From the NCBI RefSeq assembly GCF_016862515.1, contig NZ_BONC01000009.1, forward strand, positions 1 to 64,000: a stretch of 64,000 nucleotides of DNA. Reading direction: 5' to 3'. Within the stretch, counting starts at the first letter, position 1. Each line of letters starts with the position of its first letter. Shown piece after piece: positions 1 to 7,320 of this stretch. This DNA is from Asanoa iriomotensis. Lineage in GTDB: Bacteria; Actinomycetota; Actinomycetes; Mycobacteriales; Micromonosporaceae. Below the pieces are notes generated by a model. It had not been told where the DNA came from. It was given only the letters and a program-made list of their open reading frames with translations, and ran no database searches. The position numbers and the translations under genes are program-made.

Positions 1-6
1 TCGGGG

Positions 7-31
7 CCCGCCGCCGCTGCGCGGCGGCGGG
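7..31. terminator. GC-rich hairpin at the window edge
   Basis: Perfect 11-bp inverted repeat (CCCGCCGCCGC and its complement) around a 3-nt loop. There is no T-run, as is usual for high-GC actinobacterial terminators. It probably ends a gene lying left of the window. Confidence 0.5.
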
Positions 32-101
32 TGTACTCCGCACCTGGTAGTCCAGCGACGTCGGATCCGTGGCATGCGGCGGCAGGGTGCAGGATGAGGT
101 C

Positions 102-545
102 GTGGCTGTCGACGTGGTGACCGAGATCGTGATTGACCGTCCCTGTGCGGACGTCGCGGCGTACGCGGGCGATCCGTCGCACGCGCCGCAGTGGTACGTG
201 AACATCGAGTCGGTGCGGTGGCGCACACCCGAGCCGGTGGTGGTGGGATCGCGACTGGATTTCGTGGCACGGTTTCTCGGTCGGCGGCTGGCCTACACGT
301 ACGAAGTGGTCGAGTTCGTCCCCGGCGACCGCCTGGTGATGCGGACGGCGCAGGGGCCGTTTCCGATGGAGACGACCTACACCTGGACACCGGTGGGCGC
401 GGACCGGACGCGGATGACGTTGCGGAACCGGGGTGAGCCGGCCGGGTTCACCAAGGTGACCGGGCCGGTGATGGCGGCGGCGATGCGCCGGGCCAACCAG
501 AAGGATCTGGCCAACCTCAAGCGGATCCTGGAGGAGCCACGCTGA
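102..545 (+). CDS. SRPBCC (polyketide cyclase/dehydrase-like) protein
   Basis: A small START-like (SRPBCC) fold protein of about 147 residues. Family members bind hydrophobic ligands in a deep cavity; no substrate can be assigned here. The family pattern is clear: an N-terminal strand with EIVIDRP, then APQWY, a central run of alternating strands ending in YTWTPVG, and a long C-terminal helix (residues about 115-145) that closes the cavity. Several GTG codons could start it (69, 87, 102, 114). I chose 102 because homologues begin close to the first strand, but no strong ribosome binding site decides it. It stands alone, 137 bases before the chitinase gene, with a probable terminator hairpin upstream. 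The cytoplasmic location is inferred from the lack of a signal peptide. Confidence 0.75.
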   Translation: MAVDVVTEIVIDRPCADVAAYAGDPSHAPQWYVNIESVRWRTPEPVVVGSRLDFVARFLGRRLAYTYEVVEFVPGDRLVMRTAQGPFPMETTYTWTPVGADRTRMTLRNRGEPAGFTKVTGPVMAAAMRRANQKDLANLKRILEEPR

Positions 546-612
546 GCATGGTCCGCGTCCGGGAATGACGCGGTCGCTTCGCTAGCGATGGAGCTCCGCG
601 CCGCTATTAGTA

Positions 613-629
613 AAGTTTGTGAACAGAAG
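613..629. promoter_or_regulatory. possible operator upstream of the chitinase gene
   Basis: An AT-rich stretch, TAAAGTTTGTGAAC, lies about 60 bases before the chitinase start in otherwise GC-rich DNA. Half-sites TTAGTAAA and TTTGTGAA form a loose inverted repeat. Similar TTAGGAAAGTTT-type elements precede secreted polysaccharide hydrolase genes in related actinomycetes as I remember them. The site is inferred only. Confidence 0.3.
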
Positions 630-682
630 GTGCTACAGTCACGGACATCGATCCCTAACTCCCTCCGGAAAGGAGTGATCGC

Positions 683-1768
683 ATGTCGAGACTGCGTGCC
701 CTGCTCGTGGCGCTGGCCGTGGCCGTCGGCGGCGGACTGGTCGCGGTCATCCCGGCGACCGCGGCGTCGGCCGCCGCGTGCACGGCGGCGTGGCAGGCGT
801 CGACCGTCTACTGGGGCGGCGACCAGGCCTCCCGCAACGGTCGCAACTACCAGGCGAAGCGGTGGACGCAGGGCGAGGCCCCGCCCGGCACCACCGGCGT
901 GTGGCAGGACCTCGGCGCATGCGACGGCGGCGGTGGCGGTGGCGGTGGCGGTGGGACCACCTGCAACTACCCGAACTGGGCCGCCGGCACCTGGTACGCG
1001 GCGGGCGCGATCGTCCGCTACACCAACGGTCTGTACTACATCGCCGAGCACGACAACCCGGGCTACGACCCGATCATCAGCACCTGGTACTGGGACCCCT
1101 ACACCTGCGGCGGTGGCGGCAACCCGACCGACCCGCCACCGGGCACGGGCGGCTTCGTCGTCAGCGAGGCGCAGTTCAACCAGATGTTCCCGGGCCGCAA
1201 CTCGTTCTACACGTACTCCGGCCTGGTGGCCGCGCTCGGCGCCTACCCGGCGTTCGCCAAGACCGGCAGCACCACCGTCCAGCGCCAGGAGGCCGCGGCC
1301 TTCCTCGCCAACGCGCACCACGAGACCGGCGGGCTCGTGCACATCGTCGAGCAGAACACCGCGAACTACCCCCACTACTGCGACTGGAGCCAGTCGTATG
1401 GCTGCCCGGCCGGCCAGGCCGCCTACTACGGCCGCGGGCCGATCCAGCTCAGCTGGAACTTCAACTACAACGCCGCCGGCAACGCGCTCGGCCTGCCCCT
1501 GCTGACCAACCCCTGGCTGGTGCAGAACGACGCCGCGGTCGCCTGGAAGACCGCCCTCTGGTACTGGATGACCCAGAGCGGGCCCGGCACGATGACCCCG
1601 CACAACGCGATGGTCAACGGCGCCGGCTTCGGCGAGACCATCCGCAGCATCAACGGGTCGATCGAGTGCAACGGCGGCAACCCCGCCCAGGTGCAGAGCC
1701 GCGTCACCCGCTACCAGCAGTTCGTCGGCATCCTCGGCGTCGGCGCCGGAAACAACCTCTACTGCTGA
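683..1768 (+). CDS. Secreted GH19 chitinase with two chitin-binding modules
   Basis: An endo-acting chitinase that cleaves beta-1,4-GlcNAc chains outside the cell. The 361-residue product starts with a Sec signal peptide (about residues 1-32, ending AASAAA). Two CBM5/12-type chitin-binding modules follow (about 33-80 and 93-147, each rich in Trp and Tyr with terminal Cys), separated by a pure glycine linker of about ten residues. A short Pro-rich linker leads to the GH19 domain (about 161-361). The catalytic acids are E214 in HETGG and E223 in VEQNT; their 9-residue spacing is that of bacterial GH19 enzymes. The YYGRGPIQLSWNFNY substrate-cleft motif is intact. A strong AAAGGAG site at 670-676 fixes the ATG start. 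The gene is monocistronic, with a terminator directly after it. Soil actinomycetes use such enzymes on chitin and fungal walls. Confidence 0.95.
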   Translation: MSRLRALLVALAVAVGGGLVAVIPATAASAAACTAAWQASTVYWGGDQASRNGRNYQAKRWTQGEAPPGTTGVWQDLGACDGGGGGGGGGGTTCNYPNWAAGTWYAAGAIVRYTNGLYYIAEHDNPGYDPIISTWYWDPYTCGGGGNPTDPPPGTGGFVVSEAQFNQMFPGRNSFYTYSGLVAALGAYPAFAKTGSTTVQRQEAAAFLANAHHETGGLVHIVEQNTANYPHYCDWSQSYGCPAGQAAYYGRGPIQLSWNFNYNAAGNALGLPLLTNPWLVQNDAAVAWKTALWYWMTQSGPGTMTPHNAMVNGAGFGETIRSINGSIECNGGNPAQVQSRVTRYQQFVGILGVGAGNNLYC

Positions 1769-1774
1769 CCATTA

Positions 1775-1813
1775 GGCCCGGGAGCGACGCGCGTACGCGG
1801 TCGCTCCCGGGCC
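1775..1813. terminator. Bidirectional terminator after the chitinase gene
   Basis: Perfect 14-bp inverted repeat, GGCCCGGGAGCGAC at 1775-1788 and its complement at 1800-1813, with an 11-nt loop. It sits between converging genes and can serve both strands. Confidence 0.85.
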
Positions 1814-1816
1814 CTT

Positions 1817-2935
1817 TCACTGCGCCGTGCGGACCCATACCGCGTTGATGACCCACCTGAAGTTCGACTTGCTGTTGATTTCCATGTCGTTCGTGACCGA
1901 GCCGTCGCTGCTGCGGGTGCCGGCCCGGATGTGCACGGTCTGGCCGAGTTGGACCGGGCCGTTGCTGAACAGCCGCGCCGTGAAGGCGCCGCCCTGGGTG
2001 AGGAACTCGCGGGCGACGACCGCGGTCGAGTCGGTGACCCAGTTGAAGCGCGACATCAGCGCGAACGACGGCGCGGTGACGTTGGGGTGCAGGACGTGGG
2101 CCATCAGGAAGTTCTCCTGCGTCGTGGACGAGTCCGACGTGCCGAACTCGTCCTCCACGCGCAGCTCGTGCCGGCCGAGGCCGCACCGGGCCTCGATGAA
2201 GATCTCCAGCACGCCGGTCGCCGCGGCGCGGAAGTTGAAGCCGATCTGGGCGTCGGCGACGGCCCAGCCGTTGTCGAAGTCGTCCGCGTCGTTGTTGTCG
2301 AGCATGATCTGGTGACTGACCAGGCCGGCGAACCGGTCGATGTCGACGGTCCGGGAGACGCGGAACCCACCGAGGTTGTGTGGATCGAAGCCGTGCTGGA
2401 AGGCCGGGAACGGCGGACGGAACGCGGTCCAGGCCAACGGCGCGTTGGCCGCGTCCTGCTGTGCGGTCGTCGGTCCCTGCGCGTCGTGCAGCCACGCGGC
2501 GTGCCCGCCTTCGGCCTGCGTGGTCGGCGTCGCTTCCAGCACCGCGGCCTTGGTCTCCGCGACGATCCGCCGCAACTGCCCTTCGTCGACGTTCAGGCTG
2601 TCGAAGTAGGCCTGCACGTTCTTGCGGCGCTGCTGATTGAGCGCCTCGTAGTCGGCGTTGAGGCCGTTGGGCGGCTGGAGCAGGTCGCGGAACCGGGTGC
2701 GCTCGCCGCGCATCCGCCGCCGCAGCGACAGCCAGTTCTCCTCGCCCAGCAGCTCGGCGATGCGCCGGTTGCCACGCTCGACGATCTCGGCCACCTTGTC
2801 GCCACGCGCTTCGGCGGTGTTGCGCTGACGACGGTCGTAGTCCTCGGCGACCTCGGCCGCCATGCGGCGATCCGCTTCCGGAATGTCAGGATCGAACGGC
2901 ATGTGATACTGACTGAAATATTGCCCCGTCGACAT
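1817..2935 (-). CDS. Hypothetical protein, helical N-terminus and beta-rich C-terminus
   Basis: I do not recognise this 372-residue protein. Residues about 15-130 are highly charged and helical (many R, E and A, no Pro or Gly breaks), suggesting a coiled coil. Residues about 185-372 are rich in aromatic and beta-forming residues, with one internal Cys, and read like a single beta-sandwich. There is no signal peptide or membrane segment. The start at 2935 is preferred because a GGGGGGAC ribosome binding site lies just upstream and the reading frame above it looks non-coding. It converges on the chitinase gene and shares the terminator. The helix-plus-sandwich layout would fit a structural or binding protein, but nothing more specific is supported. 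Confidence 0.75.
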   Translation of the reverse strand: MSTGQYFSQYHMPFDPDIPEADRRMAAEVAEDYDRRQRNTAEARGDKVAEIVERGNRRIAELLGEENWLSLRRRMRGERTRFRDLLQPPNGLNADYEALNQQRRKNVQAYFDSLNVDEGQLRRIVAETKAAVLEATPTTQAEGGHAAWLHDAQGPTTAQQDAANAPLAWTAFRPPFPAFQHGFDPHNLGGFRVSRTVDIDRFAGLVSHQIMLDNNDADDFDNGWAVADAQIGFNFRAAATGVLEIFIEARCGLGRHELRVEDEFGTSDSSTTQENFLMAHVLHPNVTAPSFALMSRFNWVTDSTAVVAREFLTQGGAFTARLFSNGPVQLGQTVHIRAGTRSSDGSVTNDMEINSKSNFRWVINAVWVRTAQ

Positions 2936-3228
2936 GAGTCCCCCCGCTGGCCCCATGGGTCGTCCGGCGCGACTCCGCGCCCAGGCTGAACGTAGCAAGC
3001 CCTGATCCACTGCGGGCCGGATCGGAACGACCCACCGGGCAAGGGTGATGGACACCGTCTGTCAACCGGCACCGCCGGCGTTCGACAGCCGCCCGATCGA
3101 TGGCCTCGCCCGAAGGCCAGCTCAGCATGGTCACCTCGATGAGCAGCGCGGGGATCCGTTGGCTCGCCGAACGCTGAGCTCGACCTCGTTGACCCGCAGC
3201 ACAGATCGCACGCCCCATCGAACGCGGG

Positions 3229-3277
3229 TTGACGCAACCGTCCGGTTGCCATACGGTTATAGCAACCGGATGGTTGC
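3229..3277 (+). promoter_or_regulatory. Promoter of the DUF899 operon with two palindromic operators
   Basis: A TTGACG box (3229-3234) and a TACGGT box (3252-3257) are spaced 17 bases apart. Operator 1, GCAACCGTCCGGTTGC (3234-3249), fills the spacer. Operator 2, GCAACCGGATGGTTGC (3262-3277), lies over the likely start site. Their centres are 28 bases apart. Both have 7-base arms around a 2-base centre, typical of TetR-like dimer sites. A repressor bound here would block transcription. The stretch 2936-3228 upstream shows nothing else I can support. Confidence 0.65.
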
Positions 3278-3300
3278 ATCAACGATCGAAGGAGCGTCCG

Positions 3301-3501
3301 ATGCTCGTACCAACCGCCATGGTCATGGCCGACAATGCGACCAAGCAGCACGTGCTGTCGGCGCGCCCCACGGCGCCCACGACCCACGCGCCCGCGGCGC
3401 GCCGGAGGCAAGCGGGTGCCGCACGCCGCTTCACCGTCGCGACCCTGCGCCGGCTCGCCGACAACGTCGAAAATCGCGGCATTCCCGCGCCGACGCACTG
3501 A
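3301..3501 (+). CDS. Small basic protein, first gene of the DUF899 operon
   Basis: A 66-residue, Ala/Arg/Thr-rich basic protein with no recognised domain, signal peptide or membrane helix. Translation is likely because a GAAGGAG site (3288-3294) is correctly spaced before the ATG. The gene lies between the double-operator promoter and the DUF899 gene, 22 bases before it. The middle (residues about 20-45) is low-complexity; the last 20 residues (RFTVATLRRLADNVENRG) could form an amphipathic helix. It may be a small partner protein or a translated leader. No function can be given. Confidence 0.5.
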   Translation: MLVPTAMVMADNATKQHVLSARPTAPTTHAPAARRRQAGAARRFTVATLRRLADNVENRGIPAPTH

Positions 3502-3523
3502 CACTGCAACTGGAGGCGAAATC

Positions 3524-4264
3524 ATGAGCCACCACACACCGAACCCGGCCCTGCCGCCCGTCGTGGACAGGAAGACCTGGCAGGAGGCGCGGGAAGCACT
3601 GTTCACACGGGAGAAGGCGCACACCCGCGAGGGCGACGCGATCGCAGCGGCCCGGCGACGGCTGCCGATGGTGGAGGTCGACGCCAGCATCGAGGTCATC
3701 GGTCCCGACGGGCCGGTCACGATCCTCGACGTCTTCGAGGGCCGCAAGCAGCTCATCGCCTACTACCACGCCTGGTGGCCGGGCCGTCCCGCCGCGGAAC
3801 AATGCGAGGGCTGCACGTTCTTCAACAGCCAGGTCCGCGAACTCGCCTACGTCCATTCGCGCGACGCCACGTACGCCGTCCTCTGCAAGGGCCCCTTCGA
3901 GGAGAGCATTCGCTACCGGGACTTCCTGGGCCTGGACATGCCGTGGTACTCGGCCGCGGAAACGGCACCGCGACTCCTGGAGGGTCGCGACTGGCAGCGT
4001 CACCACCTGGTCTGCTACCTCCGCGACGGTGAGCGGGTCTACGAGACCTACTACACCGGCGGCCGCGGCGTCGAGATCATGGCACCCACGCACGGGCTGC
4101 TGGACATGACCGTCTACGGCCGCCAGGAGGCGTGGGAGGACTCCCCGGACGGATGGCCGCAGGGCTGGGGGGACGCGAAGAACCCCGAAGTCTGGCGTAC
4201 GAACGGACGCCCGATCGTCCAGTGGTCCCGCATCGAAGCCGGCCGCTCCGACGACCTGACCTGA
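3524..4264 (+). CDS. DUF899 family thioredoxin-fold protein
   Basis: A 246-residue cytoplasmic protein of the DUF899 family, thioredoxin-like proteins whose reaction is not established. Residues about 70-100 contain the family landmark YYHAWWPGRP, followed by EQCEGCTFF. The CEGC pair takes the place of a thioredoxin CxxC, so thiol chemistry is possible. The following segment (DATYAVLCKGPFEE, then a YRDFLGLDMPWYSA stretch) is also conserved in the family. A GGAGG site at 3512-3516 supports the ATG. It follows the small 66-residue gene in the same transcript and ends in a perfect hairpin terminator. Its operator-rich promoter implies tight repression by a regulator encoded elsewhere, since none is adjacent. 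Confidence 0.85.
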   Translation: MSHHTPNPALPPVVDRKTWQEAREALFTREKAHTREGDAIAAARRRLPMVEVDASIEVIGPDGPVTILDVFEGRKQLIAYYHAWWPGRPAAEQCEGCTFFNSQVRELAYVHSRDATYAVLCKGPFEESIRYRDFLGLDMPWYSAAETAPRLLEGRDWQRHHLVCYLRDGERVYETYYTGGRGVEIMAPTHGLLDMTVYGRQEAWEDSPDGWPQGWGDAKNPEVWRTNGRPIVQWSRIEAGRSDDLT

Positions 4265-4266
4265 AG

Positions 4267-4313
4267 GACGACGAGCCCGCGGATCGTCAGTTCGTGACCG
4301 CGGGCTCGTCGTC
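4267..4313. terminator. Strong terminator after the DUF899 gene
   Basis: Perfect 16-bp inverted repeat (GACGACGAGCCCGCGG at 4267-4282, complement at 4298-4313) with a 15-nt loop. It starts three bases after the DUF899 stop codon. Confidence 0.9.
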
Positions 4314-4416
4314 GCAGGCCCTGTGCACCGGGCTCCCGCAAGCCGCCCGCTTCGTAGACGCCGAGCGCGGCGTCGAAGGAGACGAACTTGACGCCGCCGA
4401 CCAGGGCGCCGTCCAG
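4314..4416 (-). pseudogene. Possible coding remnant, unassigned
   Basis: On the minus strand this stretch reads as about 30 residues of protein-like sequence (GALVGGVKFVSFDAALGVYE), with no start codon and immediate entry into the DUF899 terminator. It looks like the decayed tail of a gene. I cannot name the family. Confidence 0.25.
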
Positions 4417-5070
4417 TCAGCGTCGGACGACGGCGTCCGTCCGCTCCGCCGCTTTGGTCGCCGGTCGGCGCCGCCGCCGGCTTCGGACGAACTCGACGAC
4501 CACCGGGACGAACGACACCGCGACGATGGCGACCAGGATGAGCTCGACGTTTGACCGCACGAACCCGATCTGTCCCAGGAAGTAGCCGGCGACGGTGACT
4601 CCGGTGCCCCAGGCGATGCCGCCGACGACGTTGTAGGTCACGAACGTGCGGTAATGCATCCGCCCGGCTCCGGCGACGACCGGTGTGAACGTGCGCACGA
4701 TCGGCACGAACCGCGCCAGCACGACCGAGCGGGCGCCGTGGTTGGCGAAGAACGTCTCCGCGCGGCGCAGGTTCTGCTGTTTGAACAGCCGGGAGTCCGG
4801 CCGGCGGAACAACGCCGGGCCGACCTTGCGGCCGAACAGGTAGCCCACCTGGTCGCCGGCGACCGCCGCGACGCTGATCAGCAGGCACACCAACCACAGT
4901 GGAGCGTGGAGCACCCCGCTCGCGACCAGCAGGCCGGTGGTGAACAGCAACGAGTCGCCGGGCAGGAAGAAGCCCGCGAGGATGCCCGACTCCGCGAAGA
5001 CCACGGCCAGGATCCCGAGCAGGCCGAACGTGGAGATCAAGTGCGTGGGGTTGAGGATCACGTTCCCCAC
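4417..5070 (-). CDS. DedA/VTT family membrane protein
   Basis: A 217-residue inner-membrane protein of the DedA (VTT/SNARE-associated) family. The family is linked to lipid-carrier recycling and membrane homeostasis. Visible landmarks are the early helix with FAESGILAGFFLPGDSLLF (re-entrant region with conserved E and the FLPGD motif, about residues 23-43), the loop GDQVGYLFGRKVG (about 72-84), and the second re-entrant region with RFVPIVRTFTPVVAGAGRM (about 119-137). Length is normal. A highly basic, Arg-rich tail follows the last helix. It starts with GTG at 5070 and has no partner gene. Which lipid it handles cannot be told from sequence. Confidence 0.92.
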   Translation of the reverse strand: MGNVILNPTHLISTFGLLGILAVVFAESGILAGFFLPGDSLLFTTGLLVASGVLHAPLWLVCLLISVAAVAGDQVGYLFGRKVGPALFRRPDSRLFKQQNLRRAETFFANHGARSVVLARFVPIVRTFTPVVAGAGRMHYRTFVTYNVVGGIAWGTGVTVAGYFLGQIGFVRSNVELILVAIVAVSFVPVVVEFVRSRRRRRPATKAAERTDAVVRR

Positions 5071-5112
5071 AGTGCGCCGGCGAGCCTGAAACTGACCTGA
5101 AAGCGCTCGTGT

Positions 5113-5790
5113 TCAGCCGCCGTCGGCGGCGAGCCGGTAGCCGCTGCCGCGCACGGTCTCGATCGCCGCCCGGCCGTAGGGCAGATCGATCTTGCGGCGC
5201 AGGTAGCGGACGTACACCTCGACGATGTTGTGGTCGCCGTCGAAGTTCATGTCCCAGACGTTCTCGATGATGGCGGTCTTGCTCACCACGTCGCCGCGAT
5301 GGCGCATCAGGAACTCCAGCAACGCGAACTCGCGGCTCGTCACGCTGATCTCGTCGTCACCACGGGTCACCCGCCGCCGCGCCGGATCCACCGACAGGTC
5401 ACCGGCGGAGAGCACGGTCGGCCGTGCGGGCGCGCCGCGGCGGGCCAGCGCGCGCAGGCGTGCGACAAGGACGACGAACGAGAACGGCTTGGTGAGGTAG
5501 TCGTCGGCGCCGAGATCCAACGCGTCGGCCTGGTCGTAGTCGCCGTCCTTGGCGGTCAGCATCAAGATCGGCGTCCAGACCTCGCGGGCCCGCAGCTGCC
5601 GCGAAACCTCGTACCCGCTCATGCCCGGCAGCATGATGTCGAGCACGACGACGTCGTAGGGGTGCTCGGTCGCCGCCCACAGCCCGTCGGGGCCGTTGTG
5701 CATGACGTCGACGGCGAAGCCCTCCCCGGTCAGGCCCTCACGGACCATTTCCGCCAGCGCGACCTCGTCCTCGACGAGCAGGATTCGCAT
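5113..5790 (-). CDS. OmpR-family response regulator
   Basis: A 225-residue two-component response regulator. The receiver domain (1-120) has the acidic pocket EDE near residues 7-9, phospho-acceptor D51 in VVLDIMLPG, the switch Thr79 and Lys101 in DYLTKPFS. The winged-helix DNA-binding domain (about 128-222) has the usual SREFALLEFLMRHRG and YVRYLRRKID signatures. It lies 9 bases after its sensor kinase gene and is surely co-transcribed with it. A GGGGGGACG stretch just before the ATG is the ribosome binding site. The regulon is unknown. The large inverted repeat between the kinase gene and the divergent glycosyltransferase gene is the obvious place to look for its binding site. Confidence 0.95.
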   Translation of the reverse strand: MRILLVEDEVALAEMVREGLTGEGFAVDVMHNGPDGLWAATEHPYDVVVLDIMLPGMSGYEVSRQLRAREVWTPILMLTAKDGDYDQADALDLGADDYLTKPFSFVVLVARLRALARRGAPARPTVLSAGDLSVDPARRRVTRGDDEISVTSREFALLEFLMRHRGDVVSKTAIIENVWDMNFDGDHNIVEVYVRYLRRKIDLPYGRAAIETVRGSGYRLAADGG

Positions 5791-5799
5791 CGTCCCCCC

Positions 5800-7194
5800 T
5801 CACAGATCGGCCGGCGGCAGCCAGACGTGCAGCGACGCGCCGCCGCTGGACGAGGTCTCGGCAGTGATCCGCCCGCCGTGGCTCGCCACGATCTCGTGTG
5901 CGATGGCCAGTCCGAGGCCGGAGCCGCCGTCCGACCGGGTCCGGCTGTCGTCGAGCCGCACGAACCGGTCGAAGACCCGCTCGCGCTCGGCCTCGTCGAT
6001 GCCCGGGCCGTCGTCGTCGACGCGCAGGTCGGTGCCGTCGGGACCGACGGTGACCGTGAGCGTCACGACCTGTCGCGCGTAGCGGGCGGCGTTGTCGCAC
6101 AGGTTGCGGATCACCCGGTCGAGCTGGTGTGCGTCGCCGCGCACCCGGGCCGGTCGGATGCGCGACTCGATGCGCAGCTCGGGATGTTCGGCGTGGAGCC
6201 GGTCACGCTCGACGTAGGCGAGGTCGTCGAGGTCGACGTCGTCGTGCCGCACGGTCAACCCGTGCTCGTCGGCCCGCGCCAGCAGGAGCAGGTCGGAGAT
6301 GATCCGGCTCAGCCTGGCGGTTTCGCCCCGCATCCGCCGCAACTGCCGCCCGTGACCGGAGTCCGTCGCCTCGAGGAGCTCGAGCCCGACCTGCAGCGTG
6401 GCCAGCGGGCTGCGCAGCTCGTGGCTCGCGTCCGCGACGAACCGGCGCTGGGTCCGCGCGGCGCCGTCGAGTCGATCGAGCATCGCGTTCATCGTCTCCG
6501 CCAGGGCGGCGACCTCGTCGCGCGCTGCCGGGACAGGCACACGGGTACGCAGATCGCTGGCGGTGATCGTCGACACGCGGCGGCGGATCGCCTCGACCGG
6601 GCGCAGCGACTTGCCGACGAAGAAGTAGGTCGCCAGGCCCACGACGAGCGCCAGCGCCGGCACACCGACGAGCGCCGCCCGCACGATCACCTCGAGGCTT
6701 TCGTTGACGGGCCGCAACGACTGACCGACGACGACCACCCGCGCACCGTCGGCGGTCTGTGCTCCGGTGGCCAGGATCCGGAACTCGTCCTCGTCGTCGG
6801 GCGACAGCAGCCGCTGCTGCGTCACCGTCTGTCCCGGAGCCGGGCGGGCGGCGGTCAGCGCGGGCCGCGTGCCGAGGTCGGGCGACGCGTCCAGCACCCG
6901 ACCGGAGCTGTCGAGCACCTGCACGGCGGTGCGATCGCCGGCGGCGGGTTGCAGGGTCTGCGCGAGCCGGGTCGGATCGTCGGCCTGGAGGGCGGCGACG
7001 ACCTGACCGGCCCGCTGGGTCGCGGCGGCGTCGAGGTTGCCGGTCAGCGTGGCCCGCGTCGCCAGCAGCAGGCCGACTCCAGCCACCAGGACGGCGCAGG
7101 CGACGACGGCCGCGGCCGCCAGCGCGGAACGCACGCGGACACCGCCCAGACGCGCAGTCCAGGGCTGCGTGATGCGTCGTACGGCGGCCGTCAC
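5800..7194 (-). CDS. Membrane sensor histidine kinase
   Basis: A 464-residue sensor kinase, partner of the adjacent response regulator. Two membrane segments (about 24-46 and 170-193) frame an extracellular sensing domain of about 120 residues without a recognised fold. A HAMP linker (about 194-245) follows. The dimerisation helix carries the phosphorylated histidine H258 in DASHELRSPLA. The ATPase domain shows an N-box (NLCDNAARYA), a G1 box (DDDGPGID) and a G2 box (GGSGLGLAIAHE). All catalytic motifs are intact. The start is GTG at 7194. The gene is divergent from the glycosyltransferase-deacetylase pair, so this system may control surface glycan or lipid chemistry in addition to itself. 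Confidence 0.95.
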   Translation of the reverse strand: MTAAVRRITQPWTARLGGVRVRSALAAAAVVACAVLVAGVGLLLATRATLTGNLDAAATQRAGQVVAALQADDPTRLAQTLQPAAGDRTAVQVLDSSGRVLDASPDLGTRPALTAARPAPGQTVTQQRLLSPDDEDEFRILATGAQTADGARVVVVGQSLRPVNESLEVIVRAALVGVPALALVVGLATYFFVGKSLRPVEAIRRRVSTITASDLRTRVPVPAARDEVAALAETMNAMLDRLDGAARTQRRFVADASHELRSPLATLQVGLELLEATDSGHGRQLRRMRGETARLSRIISDLLLLARADEHGLTVRHDDVDLDDLAYVERDRLHAEHPELRIESRIRPARVRGDAHQLDRVIRNLCDNAARYARQVVTLTVTVGPDGTDLRVDDDGPGIDEAERERVFDRFVRLDDSRTRSDGGSGLGLAIAHEIVASHGGRITAETSSSGGASLHVWLPPADL

Positions 7195-7218
7195 CTGGGA
7201 AGCGTATGACTCCCCTAC

Positions 7219-7258
7219 CTGAGAACCCGCTGAACCGGACGCTTCAGCCGGTTCTCAG
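7219..7258. promoter_or_regulatory. Long inverted repeat between divergent kinase and glycosyltransferase genes
   Basis: CTGAGAACCCGCTGAA (7219-7234) and TTCAGCCGGTTCTCAG (7243-7258) match as an inverted repeat at 15 of 16 positions, with an 8-nt spacer. The position upstream of both divergent genes favours a shared operator, possibly for the adjacent OmpR-type regulator. A transcribed hairpin is the alternative. Confidence 0.55.
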
Positions 7259-7320
7259 CACGGCCTTCCTAGCGTCCCGCAGGCACGGGCGGCGACCGCC
7301 GACAGCAGGAAGGCACCGGA

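Noticed and set aside
683-1848. Long open frames in other registers across the chitinase gene
   Set aside because: They are Arg/Pro-rich shadows caused by high GC; they lack ribosome binding sites and domains.
3045-3527. Alternative open frame across the DUF899 promoter
   Set aside because: It would be translated through two clear operators and a promoter and has no family resemblance.
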